In this document: in pieces, positions 17,197 through 25,207 of the stretch
Numbering within the stretch: the first letter of the stretch is position 1
How the letters are laid out: each line of letters begins with the position of its first letter
Source: Parvibium lacunae
Lineage (GTDB): Bacteria; Pseudomonadota; Gammaproteobacteria; Burkholderiales; Burkholderiaceae_D
DNA length: 64,000 nt
NCBI RefSeq assembly: GCF_003335215.1
Contig: NZ_QPGB01000002.1
Coordinates: 310,001 to 374,000 of the forward strand
Direction: 5' to 3'
The notes under the pieces: model-generated
The model's input: only the letters and a program-made list of their open reading frames with translations
The model's database searches: none
Told to the model about the DNA's origin: nothing
Position numbers and translations under genes: made by a program

Positions 17197-19134
17197 TTAG
17201 GCTGCCAGGCTTTCAGCATCACGCTCCAAGGGAACGTTGAACTGCTGAATCCATTGCGCCATTACATACAGTGGCCACAGTTTGGTGCTATGGTATTTGC
17301 CTGCAATGTGCTCTTGGACGTAGTGGGCAATGCGCTGTTGATCAAACCACGGTGCCAAGGTTTGTTGGTGCAAGAGTAAATCTTGCATGCTGTCTTTAAG
17401 GTCGGTTTGCAACCAGCGCGCCAGTGGCACCGAAAAGCCTTTTTTCGGGCGATCAAAAAAGCCTGGTGGGAGCCAATCGGCAAAGGCTTCTTTGAGGATA
17501 TGCTTGGAGCGCCCCCGTGCGGTCAGTTTGTACTTGCCCGGCAGACTCGCGGCGAATTCAATCACTTTGTAATCCAAGAAGGGCGAACGGCATTCGAGCG
17601 AGTTCGCCATGCTAGTGATATCCACCTTGAATAAAATATCTTCGGGGAGATAGGTGACGAGGTCGAGGTAAAGGTAGCGGTTCAACACATCATCGGTTTG
17701 TGCGCGTTGCCAATTTTGTTCGAGATAACGGCGAGCAAATAGCGGATCTAAACCATGCCGGAAACCTGCGGTCGTGGTTTGCAAGCGATCTTCTTGGGGG
17801 AAGAAGGCGAGGATGTGTTGATAGCGTTCCAAGCCTTGCATGACCAGCATTTGGTCGGCACGGGTGTAGGGGAATTGTTTTTTCTTGTCGGCGGGACGTT
17901 TGATGTTTTCAACGCCCACGGTCCATTTGCGTAATGTGCGCCATACGGGTAACAAGCCAGCCCGTTCAATATTTTCTACGCGCCGCATTTGGTGAAAGCG
18001 ACGGTAACCGGCAAAGGCTTCATCACCCCCGTCACCACTTAAGGCCACCGTCACGCCCTGGCGCGCGAATTCGGAGACATAGTAAGTGGGCATGACGGAG
18101 TTGTCCGCCATTGGCTCGCCGAGGAGTTCAATCATGCGCGGCATAATTTCGACGGCATTCGCATGCACCATCATTTCATGGTGTTCGGTGCCTAAGTGCT
18201 CGGCCACTTGACGGGCATAGGGCAGTTCATTGAACTTCTCATCGTCAAAGCCGATTGCGTAGGTTTTGAGTGGGTTTGCACCGAGGTGCTTCATCGCGGC
18301 GACGGTGATACTGGAATCCACGCCACCCGATAGGAAGGCGCCGAGCGGTACATCGGCAATCATACGTAAACGCGTGGCTTCTAAGACCTGTTCGCGCAGG
18401 GCGGCGCAGGCATCGTCAAAACTGAGGTTGCTGCGCTGGCTGAAATCCACATCCCAATAGCGCCAAATACGTTCAATTTGGCCATTGCGCACCCGCATCG
18501 CGTGAGCGGGGGGCAGCTTGCGCACATGCGCAAAGCCACTCAGTGGCGCGGGGCTGTATTGGAAAGTGAGATAGGCATCCAGTGCTTGGCGATCCGGTGT
18601 GCGCGGCAAGGCCGGATCGATAGCAAACAGCGTATGAATTTCCGAAGCGAAGATCAGCCCATGTGGCCGTTCGGCATAGACCAAGGGCTTGACGCCGAGG
18701 CGGTCACGGGCGAACCAAGTGGTGTTGGTGTGGCGATCATGCACGGCAAAAGCAAACATCCCGCGCAGCTTGGGCAGCGTTGCTTCAAAGCCGATTTTTT
18801 GTACGGAACGCAGCAGCACTTCGGTATCGGAATGGCCGATAAAGGTTTCGCCTTGGGCTTCCAGTTCGGCGCGGATGTCCTGAAAGTTATAAATCTCGCC
18901 ATTGAAGACAATCACCCAGTGCCCATCGGCGGTATGCATAGGCTGGTGGCCGTGCGCAGACAAATCGATAATCGAGAGTCGTACAAAGCCGAGCCCGGTA
19001 GTGTGATCTGGCGAAAACCAAACACCGTGATCGTCCGGGCCGCGATGGTGCATGGATTGCACCCCGGCCATCAGGTTTAGGCTAGCAGGCCATTGGTTAT
19101 TTGTTTGGGCTAGGTAGCCGCTAATTCCACACAT
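17197..19134 (-). CDS. asnB: Asparagine synthase (glutamine-hydrolysing), glycan-locus copy
   Basis: The protein has 645 residues. The class II glutaminase domain starts MCGISGYLAQ (Cys2 nucleophile) and includes MHHRGPDDHG and FNGEIYNF. The synthetase domain has the pyrophosphate loop FLSGGVDSS, ALSGDGGDEAFAGY and PFLDYKVIEFAA. It can make asparagine from aspartate, glutamine and ATP. Within O-antigen loci, however, AsnB-like proteins (for example WbpS-type) are proposed to amidate uronic acids. Its position among glycosyltransferases, 20 bp from one and 23 bp from another, favours the second role, but sequence alone does not decide. Confidence 0.9.
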   Translation of the reverse strand: MCGISGYLAQTNNQWPASLNLMAGVQSMHHRGPDDHGVWFSPDHTTGLGFVRLSIIDLSAHGHQPMHTADGHWVIVFNGEIYNFQDIRAELEAQGETFIGHSDTEVLLRSVQKIGFEATLPKLRGMFAFAVHDRHTNTTWFARDRLGVKPLVYAERPHGLIFASEIHTLFAIDPALPRTPDRQALDAYLTFQYSPAPLSGFAHVRKLPPAHAMRVRNGQIERIWRYWDVDFSQRSNLSFDDACAALREQVLEATRLRMIADVPLGAFLSGGVDSSITVAAMKHLGANPLKTYAIGFDDEKFNELPYARQVAEHLGTEHHEMMVHANAVEIMPRMIELLGEPMADNSVMPTYYVSEFARQGVTVALSGDGGDEAFAGYRRFHQMRRVENIERAGLLPVWRTLRKWTVGVENIKRPADKKKQFPYTRADQMLVMQGLERYQHILAFFPQEDRLQTTTAGFRHGLDPLFARRYLEQNWQRAQTDDVLNRYLYLDLVTYLPEDILFKVDITSMANSLECRSPFLDYKVIEFAASLPGKYKLTARGRSKHILKEAFADWLPPGFFDRPKKGFSVPLARWLQTDLKDSMQDLLLHQQTLAPWFDQQRIAHYVQEHIAGKYHSTKLWPLYVMAQWIQQFNVPLERDAESLAA

Positions 19135-19157
19135 GGTTATTCCAAGAAAAAACTTGT

Positions 19158-20288
19158 TTAGGCCGGGACTTTTTCAATGAGCTCTACTAATTTGGCCGCA
19201 TTGCTCATCCAGGTAAAGTGTTGCAATACCCGTTCGCGGGCGGCCAAGCCCAACGCTTTACGCCTATCCGAATTATCCACTATGTTCGCTAGGGCAGCAG
19301 ACCACGCGGTGGTATCGCCACGGGGCAAGACGCTGCCGACGGTGGCACTGTTCACAATTTCAGTTAAGCCGCCATTTTCCGAGACCAATACAGGGCATTG
19401 GCAGGCCATGGCTTCGACGACACTGATGCCGAAGGATTCTTCACCCATCGAGGGTTGCACAAAGCAATCGAAGGCGGAGAGTACCTGCGGTAAGGCGTGG
19501 TGGGGTATCCGCCCGGCAAAGTGAACCCGTGCTGCGACCCCGAGTGCCTGGGCTTGCGCTTGCAGGTCAGCCTGGGCTTCGCCTTCGCCGCAAATCACGT
19601 AATGCACATGCGCGGGGAGCATGGCTAAACTTTCGAGGATGACGCGCAAACCTTTCCAGCCGACTAGACGTCCAACACTGCCGATGACGACCGCCTCGTG
19701 CGGTAGCCCCCACTGGGCTTGCCATTCTTGGCGTACAGCATCGCGGGCCAACGCTTGGAAGGTGAAGTGATCGGTATCGACGCCGTTGTGAATCACATTC
19801 ACTATCTGGTGGTAATGGCCTTCTACCTGGGCCGCGTTATAGCGGCTGGTCGAGGCCCACACATCTACCACGTGGGCGAAAAAGCGATCGGCCATAAAAA
19901 ATTCACGACCGCCGGAGCGAAACACAATCTTGCTCTTCAGGCCTTTTTGTTTGGCCCACCACAGAGATGGAAAATCAAAAGGTTTGTTGACGATAATCGC
20001 ATCAAACTGCTGTTCCAGTAGCCAAGGTAAGGCGTGGCGGTAGAACGAGCCGCGCTCCATTAAGCGCCGAAAGCGGCTGCCAAAATTAGGCCAACTTTGT
20101 TCAATTCGGAAAGGAAAGGTTTGATACTGAATTTCGGTATGCCGAGGGGGCTGCCCGCCCGGGGGAATGCCTGTGGCTAGTGTGACTGCATGGCCTTGGC
20201 GACTGAGCGCACGCCCGACTTCCCAGCAGTAGGTTTCTAATCCACCTGCAAGAAAACTTGCGGTGACATTACAGAGGCAAAGTTTCAT
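19158..20288 (-). CDS. Glycosyltransferase family 4
   Basis: The protein has 376 residues. The N-terminal motif FLAGGLETYCWEVGRALSRQ is the GGxE-type GT4 start. VIGSVGRLVGWKGLRVILE begins the donor domain. EESFGISVVEAMACQCPVL is a complete E-x7-E donor site. The gene overlaps the O-antigen ligase-like gene by 4 bp (ATGA), so the two are probably translationally coupled. Its sugar specificity is unknown. Among the GT4 genes here this one has the most standard motifs. Confidence 0.9.
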   Translation of the reverse strand: MKLCLCNVTASFLAGGLETYCWEVGRALSRQGHAVTLATGIPPGGQPPRHTEIQYQTFPFRIEQSWPNFGSRFRRLMERGSFYRHALPWLLEQQFDAIIVNKPFDFPSLWWAKQKGLKSKIVFRSGGREFFMADRFFAHVVDVWASTSRYNAAQVEGHYHQIVNVIHNGVDTDHFTFQALARDAVRQEWQAQWGLPHEAVVIGSVGRLVGWKGLRVILESLAMLPAHVHYVICGEGEAQADLQAQAQALGVAARVHFAGRIPHHALPQVLSAFDCFVQPSMGEESFGISVVEAMACQCPVLVSENGGLTEIVNSATVGSVLPRGDTTAWSAALANIVDNSDRRKALGLAARERVLQHFTWMSNAAKLVELIEKVPA

Positions 20289-21568
20289 TGCGTTGCAATC
20301 ACTTCATTGCTAGAAGGCCTGTTCCGTATTATTTGAGCGTAGCCTAAGACATATCCAAGAAGTAGCCAAAACAATAGTGCATTGTCGCGTACCCACATAT
20401 CGTTCACTTGGTTACGCAAGAGGGCGCCGAGTAACAGGCAAATCCCTACCCCCCAGGCAGTTGCGGCCAATTTTGTCTGTTCTTGAAGGGCACGCTGGGC
20501 TTGTCGATAGCACTGATAAGGCAACACAATAAATAATCCAAGCAAAGCGACAAGACCGAATACCCCCGCATATAAAAAATAACTCATGACAAGATTATGC
20601 GGATGCCAGAGTAAATTATCCTGGTGTAATAATTGTGGGAAAACTTGCTTCAGGGTCTCGCGGCCAAATCCATGACCCTGCCAGGGAGTTTGAACAAGCT
20701 GTTGCAGTAGGTCATGCCAGAATACCAACCGTGGATCGTTCACGAGATAGAACCAGGCCGTTTCCGCATTTTTAAAGCGAAATTTAATTTGCAAATAAAA
20801 TGAAATCGCAACTAAGGCAAGGCCCAGCAGCACGCCATACAGCATGCTGTGTCGTGGCAGAGGTCGGCCTAGCATGGTTCTGTGCAGCCATAAGCCCCCC
20901 AGCACACCAAACCCAAAGACAATCGGCAAGCCAATCCGTTGATTAGAGATCAGCGTGATCCATATCGCCACCATACTGATGATCCCCCACCCTATGTAGG
21001 CCTGTTGTGGGGACAGGCTGCGGCCTTCTACCAGCCGCTGAGCGAGGGTAAGAAATAACAGTGGCATGGTCACGACCCAGTAACTGACGAGACTGGCTGT
21101 GCGGCCTATGCCTTTGGTGAATTCCAGTTGCTCCCAACCGATACCAGTCCAAACAACTAGGCCAGAAATCAGTAGCCCACTGAGCCAATTGGCAACGATC
21201 CCAACACTCATCGCATAGCCCGCACGCGGAACCGAGGCAAGTTGGGCGCCAAGCCAAAAGGCGACGATGCCATAAATCACTTCAGTTTTAAATTCGGACC
21301 AAGCATAGGCCGGCTGCGCGGCTGATAATACCCCATACAAGCAAGCCAGCGCCCAAACAGCCAAGTAGGGCCACTGGCGCGGTAGGAGCCAAGCCTGTTG
21401 CCGAGTGAGTAATCGATAAAGGATTAGCAGCAAAAGCAGTGTCAGTAAGGCATAGCGCGCTGCAGTGGTACCAGGAATAGGTAGTAGTCCAACTAAAATC
21501 GCCAACAAAATCAATGGCAAACAAGTCAGCCGAGTGTTTCGGGAGCCAGCAATGAAATTACGTAACAT
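20285..21568 (-). CDS. O-antigen ligase/polymerase-like membrane protein (Wzy_C/WaaL family)
   Basis: The protein has 427 residues with about 10-12 hydrophobic helices spread over its length. The large periplasmic loop contains QTPWQGHGFGRETLKQVF and LLWHPHNLVMSYF, the conserved GxGxG and HxHN signatures of the O-antigen ligase family. WaaL joins O-polysaccharide to the lipid A core in the periplasm, and Wzy polymerases share the fold. Since there is no Wzx flippase or second such protein in the window, WaaL is the better guess, but the two cannot be told apart by eye. It overlaps the downstream GT4 gene by 4 bp. Confidence 0.85.
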   Translation of the reverse strand: MLRNFIAGSRNTRLTCLPLILLAILVGLLPIPGTTAARYALLTLLLLLILYRLLTRQQAWLLPRQWPYLAVWALACLYGVLSAAQPAYAWSEFKTEVIYGIVAFWLGAQLASVPRAGYAMSVGIVANWLSGLLISGLVVWTGIGWEQLEFTKGIGRTASLVSYWVVTMPLLFLTLAQRLVEGRSLSPQQAYIGWGIISMVAIWITLISNQRIGLPIVFGFGVLGGLWLHRTMLGRPLPRHSMLYGVLLGLALVAISFYLQIKFRFKNAETAWFYLVNDPRLVFWHDLLQQLVQTPWQGHGFGRETLKQVFPQLLHQDNLLWHPHNLVMSYFLYAGVFGLVALLGLFIVLPYQCYRQAQRALQEQTKLAATAWGVGICLLLGALLRNQVNDMWVRDNALLFWLLLGYVLGYAQIIRNRPSSNEVIATQ

Positions 21569-21636
21569 AATTGACAGCCATTGAAGGCAGGAAAAGAGGC
21601 TCAGACAATAATGCGCATGAATGATAGCCTAGATTC

Positions 21637-21670
21637 ACCCTAACACCGTGGCCCATGACCACCTTAGGGT
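21637..21670. other. Hairpin in the gap between two glycan genes
   Basis: ACCCTAA (21637-21643) pairs with TTAGGGT (21664-21670), with an inner GTGG/CCAC pair. It lies directly after the stop codon of the GT gene at 21670 and before the ligase-like gene. No U-run follows, so it may slow or process the mRNA rather than terminate it. Confidence 0.4.
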
Positions 21671-22845
21671 CACAGGATGGTGTCATAGACCTGCTCGAAC
21701 TCGGCAGTCACGCGCTCCCAGGTGTAATCCTGCTCGACCATCTGCCGCAGCGTATGGCCAATCCGTAAGCAGCGATCAGGGTCAGCCAGTAAACTGATTA
21801 ATGCCTGCGCCAACGCCACGCTGTCGCCAGGCTCATCGAGCAACCCGAGCTCGGGTACCTGTTGCAAAAACTCGCTGATACCACCACGACGCCCGGCCAC
21901 AATCGGGATACCTGCTGCAGCCGCTTCCAACATCACGGTCGGAAAGGGATCGTGCCACAGGGAGGGCATGGCAAACAGATCGCAAGCACAGAGGAAGTCG
22001 TGCATGCTCGCTGGATGCAAGCTGCCGACCCACGTTACACCGGGCATCGTTGCCATTCGTTCTGTAACGGCTCGGCCGTAAACGGCTTTTTGATTTCGGG
22101 GATCATTACTCTCACGAACATTACCCGCCACCAATAAATGAACGGTCGGTCCCAGCTGGTTATAGACTTGGGCAAACGCATCCAGTAACTCTTGCACCCC
22201 CTTCTCTTGCACCAAACGTCCGGCAAAGCCAATCACAAAATGGGCTGCAGCGGGCACCCCTGCCGCAACACGGTACGCCGCACGCGTTTGCTCCGAGCGC
22301 TGCCACCAGGGCAGACGGGTGGTATCGACTCCGGTATACAGGGTTCTGACACGATTCGCGGCGATACCATTATGATTGATCAGCCAATTTGCAATGTAAT
22401 CACTGCACGCGATCCATTGCTGCGGTATCGCTTTGATACGCGCCTCGGGTAAGGGCTTTTCATTGGCGACATGCACAACCGTAGGCAATGCTGTCCGCTG
22501 CAAAAATGTCGCTAAACCAGACAATAATTTGGGTTCGTTATGAATATGGATCAAACTGGCTTGCTGTTGTTGTATTCGCTGCGCCACGCGATCCACATAG
22601 GGATACGGGTCAAATCGGGTGATTTTTTGAAATAAGCGCCGATACACCCGACCGATATGAACCCGCTCAACTGCCATACGGCCAATCGTTTCATGGGCGG
22701 GTTGATCGTCAAACCCGCCACAGATCACCACGCCACGGTAACGTTGCTGGCGCAAACAAACCTGCTCAACGCGCAACTCTGTCCCGGCAGGATACTGAGG
22801 GGGAAAAGGGTTATAGGTTGGCAGAATATGGGCAATTGTTTTCAT
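21670..22845 (-). CDS. Glycosyltransferase family 4
   Basis: The protein has 391 residues from the ATG at 22845, which overlaps the stop of the upstream GT9 gene in an ATGA. The longer frame from 22884 adds 13 residues within that gene and is less likely. MKTIAHILPTYNPFPPQYPA with GTELRVEQV is a GT4 start. FVIGFAGRLVQEKGVQELLD opens the donor domain. WHDPFPTVMLEAAAAGIPIV holds the donor site, with D in place of the first E of E-x7-E. It is probably an LPS core or O-glycan glycosyltransferase. About 100 bp with a hairpin separate it from the ligase-like gene downstream. Confidence 0.87.
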   Translation of the reverse strand: MKTIAHILPTYNPFPPQYPAGTELRVEQVCLRQQRYRGVVICGGFDDQPAHETIGRMAVERVHIGRVYRRLFQKITRFDPYPYVDRVAQRIQQQQASLIHIHNEPKLLSGLATFLQRTALPTVVHVANEKPLPEARIKAIPQQWIACSDYIANWLINHNGIAANRVRTLYTGVDTTRLPWWQRSEQTRAAYRVAAGVPAAAHFVIGFAGRLVQEKGVQELLDAFAQVYNQLGPTVHLLVAGNVRESNDPRNQKAVYGRAVTERMATMPGVTWVGSLHPASMHDFLCACDLFAMPSLWHDPFPTVMLEAAAAGIPIVAGRRGGISEFLQQVPELGLLDEPGDSVALAQALISLLADPDRCLRIGHTLRQMVEQDYTWERVTAEFEQVYDTIL

Positions 22846-24038
22846 CTTTGGGCGGCGATCAAGAGCGAGTGCGTGGCATGCCAAACCGCATCAGCGGTTA
22901 ATTGCTGCATGCATAAGGGAATCAAATAAGGGCATTTTTTTTCTAGACATGGGGTGCAGGTCTGCGGCCGTTGTAGTACCTGCACAAGCTGTCCTGACTG
23001 CTGACGGCGCGGACCAACCTGCGCGGCATCGGTTGCGGCATATAAGCCCAAGACAGGACGCCCCAATGCTGCTGCCGCATGTAAGATGCCAGTATCCGGC
23101 GCGATCACCAGGGTGGCGCGCTGTAACAGCGCCAACATTTGCGCTAAATTCAACTCGCCGACACAGCTTCTCCACACCGGCACAGCCGCGCTGCTCTGTT
23201 GGCTGAGCGCTGCTTGCGCCGCCAACAACGTGGGCGCCAGAATAGCTTGGTCTGCTGCCGTCCCTGTGATGATCACGCGCACACCCTGCTGCTGACAATG
23301 CTGCAAAAATTGCTTGAGTTCGGCTTGGGGCCAAGACTTATAACGATCTGCCGCATGCGGATGCAACACCAGATAGGGCTGCCCGCCAAGCCAGGCCTGT
23401 AGTGTGGCGGGTAAGGATGCGCTGGAGTCAGGCCCTACGCACAGCCGGGGGCCAGCGGACCACCCCGCCTGGGGCCGCACCAGCTTACCGGGGGTACAGA
23501 GGCTATCGAGGATTCGCAAGCGATTTTCAACGTAATGCCAACCAGGCATGGTTTGTTGATCCGCTGGCTGCAAGCGATTCGCCAACAGATAGGGATAACG
23601 GGTACCCGCCACAGGCACACGGACGAGATAGCGGCAGCCGGCAAACGCCAAAAGCGGCAATACATCAGGGTCATTGGCATGCAAGACCAAGGTTAAATCG
23701 GCGTTAAAGCGTCGCAATGTTCGCCAAGTCTGCCAATAACGTCGATATTTCCCATAGTAAGGAATCACACAATGCAGGCGGCTGTCTGCCGCATACAGGG
23801 CTTGCCATTTATGGCGCACCAATAAGCCGAATTCCGCCTGCGGAAAAAGCTGCTTGAGGGGATCAATCACCGCGCTGGAAAAAATCGCATCGCCCAGACC
23901 GGTTGTCAATACCAGCAAAATACGGTGCGTCGTAGCAGGATTCCAAGCATCAAGAGTCGCGACCCCGGTTGGCCCTTGCCGTTTGGCCCAGCGCTGCGCA
24001 AGGCCAGTAATCAACGCGTCAAGACCTGGGATATTCAT
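22842..24038 (-). CDS. Glycosyltransferase family 9 (heptosyltransferase-like)
   Basis: The protein has 398 residues. ILLVLTTGLGDAIFSSAVID near residue 40 is the GT9 N-terminal signature. The C-terminal domain contains LVLHPHAADRYKSWPQAELK and LVIAPDTGILHAAAALGRPV, the ADP-heptose site of this family. GT9 enzymes add heptose (or related sugars) to the LPS inner core in the cytoplasm. A tail with CTPCLEKKCPYLIPLCMQQL is a cysteine cluster seen in some members. It overlaps the genes on both sides by 4 bp, so three genes are coupled. Confidence 0.88.
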   Translation of the reverse strand: MNIPGLDALITGLAQRWAKRQGPTGVATLDAWNPATTHRILLVLTTGLGDAIFSSAVIDPLKQLFPQAEFGLLVRHKWQALYAADSRLHCVIPYYGKYRRYWQTWRTLRRFNADLTLVLHANDPDVLPLLAFAGCRYLVRVPVAGTRYPYLLANRLQPADQQTMPGWHYVENRLRILDSLCTPGKLVRPQAGWSAGPRLCVGPDSSASLPATLQAWLGGQPYLVLHPHAADRYKSWPQAELKQFLQHCQQQGVRVIITGTAADQAILAPTLLAAQAALSQQSSAAVPVWRSCVGELNLAQMLALLQRATLVIAPDTGILHAAAALGRPVLGLYAATDAAQVGPRRQQSGQLVQVLQRPQTCTPCLEKKCPYLIPLCMQQLTADAVWHATHSLLIAAQR

Positions 24039-25207
24039 GCGTCAGTATGCTGAGGCGGTAGCACCGAATCCTGCCCATGTGAGGCGGCAGAAACCACACT
24101 GGCCATTAATGATTCCATTTTGCTTAACATAGTCTCAATGCCTGCTTGCTGCAAAGCCTGTTGCCGTGCCGTTTGCGCCAGCGTTTTCGCCAGGGCTGGC
24201 TCTTGAACCAGTCGCGCGAGTGCTTGCGCGAGGGCGGACGCATCTTTGACCGGCACGACCAGGCCATTTTTTTCATGGGTAATCAACTCAGGAATCGCCC
24301 CTGCTGCCGTTGTCACTATCGGCAAACCACATGCCATGGCTTGTAACAAGGCTTGTGGAATCCCTTCATTGGCATACGAGGGTAAGCAGAAGCTGTCCAT
24401 GCTTTGTAAATAAGGGACGACATCTTTCTGATTCCCGGCGAGATGCACCCGCCCCGTCAAGCCTAAGGTCGCAATCTGTGTCTGCAATGGTTGCCAACCC
24501 GCGCCAGCACCCACAATCAGCACACAGCAATGCTGTGTCGGCGGCTCAGCCAGTAACTGCGCCAGCGCTTGTAATAAATAACGGTGGCCCTTCCAACTGC
24601 GTAAGGTCGCCACGATCCCAATCACATGGGCATGGGCGGGAAAGCCAAATTGTTCCGGTAACCAAGGTTTAGTCGTAGCGGGTTGAAATCGCAGTAAATC
24701 AATCCCTGTGGGAATAGACACAACCTGAGAGGCGGGTAATGCCAAGTCTCGACAGAGCACTGTGCGAATTACCTCTCCCGTGGTCACGACTTTTTTTACC
24801 GCACGGCCATACAGCCAACGATTGAGGGTGCTGGGGTTGACAGCCGCAGAAATATGTCGTGAGCGGATGATCACCGGGCGAATGGCTTTGGGTAAGAGTA
24901 AACAGGCCAGAACCGCCAGCCAGGTATCGGTTGAACTGTGGGTATTCACCACATCGACCCGCTGCTGCTTGAGCCACTGTCGCAAAGCCCAGACCCCTCG
25001 CAACTGTTTACGGTCAATTGGCAGCGCGCTGGCAGGAACGCCATACTCTGCTGCTTTCTGATAAATCTGTGCTTGCGCTGGCGCGCACAACCAGACTTGG
25101 TGGCCGCGCGCTTGCATGCCCTGCGATTCCGTCAGAATTCGAATTTCCTGCCCACCCCAACCTAGCGAAGCCTCGGTATGCAAAATCCGTAACGCGGTGA
25201 CGCTCAT
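24035..25207 (-). CDS. Glycosyltransferase family 4
   Basis: The protein has 390 residues. LRILHTEASLGWGGQEIRIL is a GT4 N-terminus with the glycine loop. HVIGIVATLRSWKGHRYLL opens the donor domain. NEGIPQALLQAMACGLPIV is the donor site, in which the second acidic residue of E-x7-E is Q. That substitution occurs in some active GT4 enzymes, so it is noted but not taken as inactivation. The gene overlaps msbA (4 bp) and the downstream GT9 gene (4 bp). The linkage to msbA suggests a lipid A-core role. Confidence 0.87.
   Translation of the reverse strand: MSVTALRILHTEASLGWGGQEIRILTESQGMQARGHQVWLCAPAQAQIYQKAAEYGVPASALPIDRKQLRGVWALRQWLKQQRVDVVNTHSSTDTWLAVLACLLLPKAIRPVIIRSRHISAAVNPSTLNRWLYGRAVKKVVTTGEVIRTVLCRDLALPASQVVSIPTGIDLLRFQPATTKPWLPEQFGFPAHAHVIGIVATLRSWKGHRYLLQALAQLLAEPPTQHCCVLIVGAGAGWQPLQTQIATLGLTGRVHLAGNQKDVVPYLQSMDSFCLPSYANEGIPQALLQAMACGLPIVTTAAGAIPELITHEKNGLVVPVKDASALAQALARLVQEPALAKTLAQTARQQALQQAGIETMLSKMESLMASVVSAASHGQDSVLPPQHTDA

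Noticed and set aside
18478-19080. 200-codon open frame on the plus strand
   Set aside because: It is antisense to the glutaminase part of asnB, with no family features.
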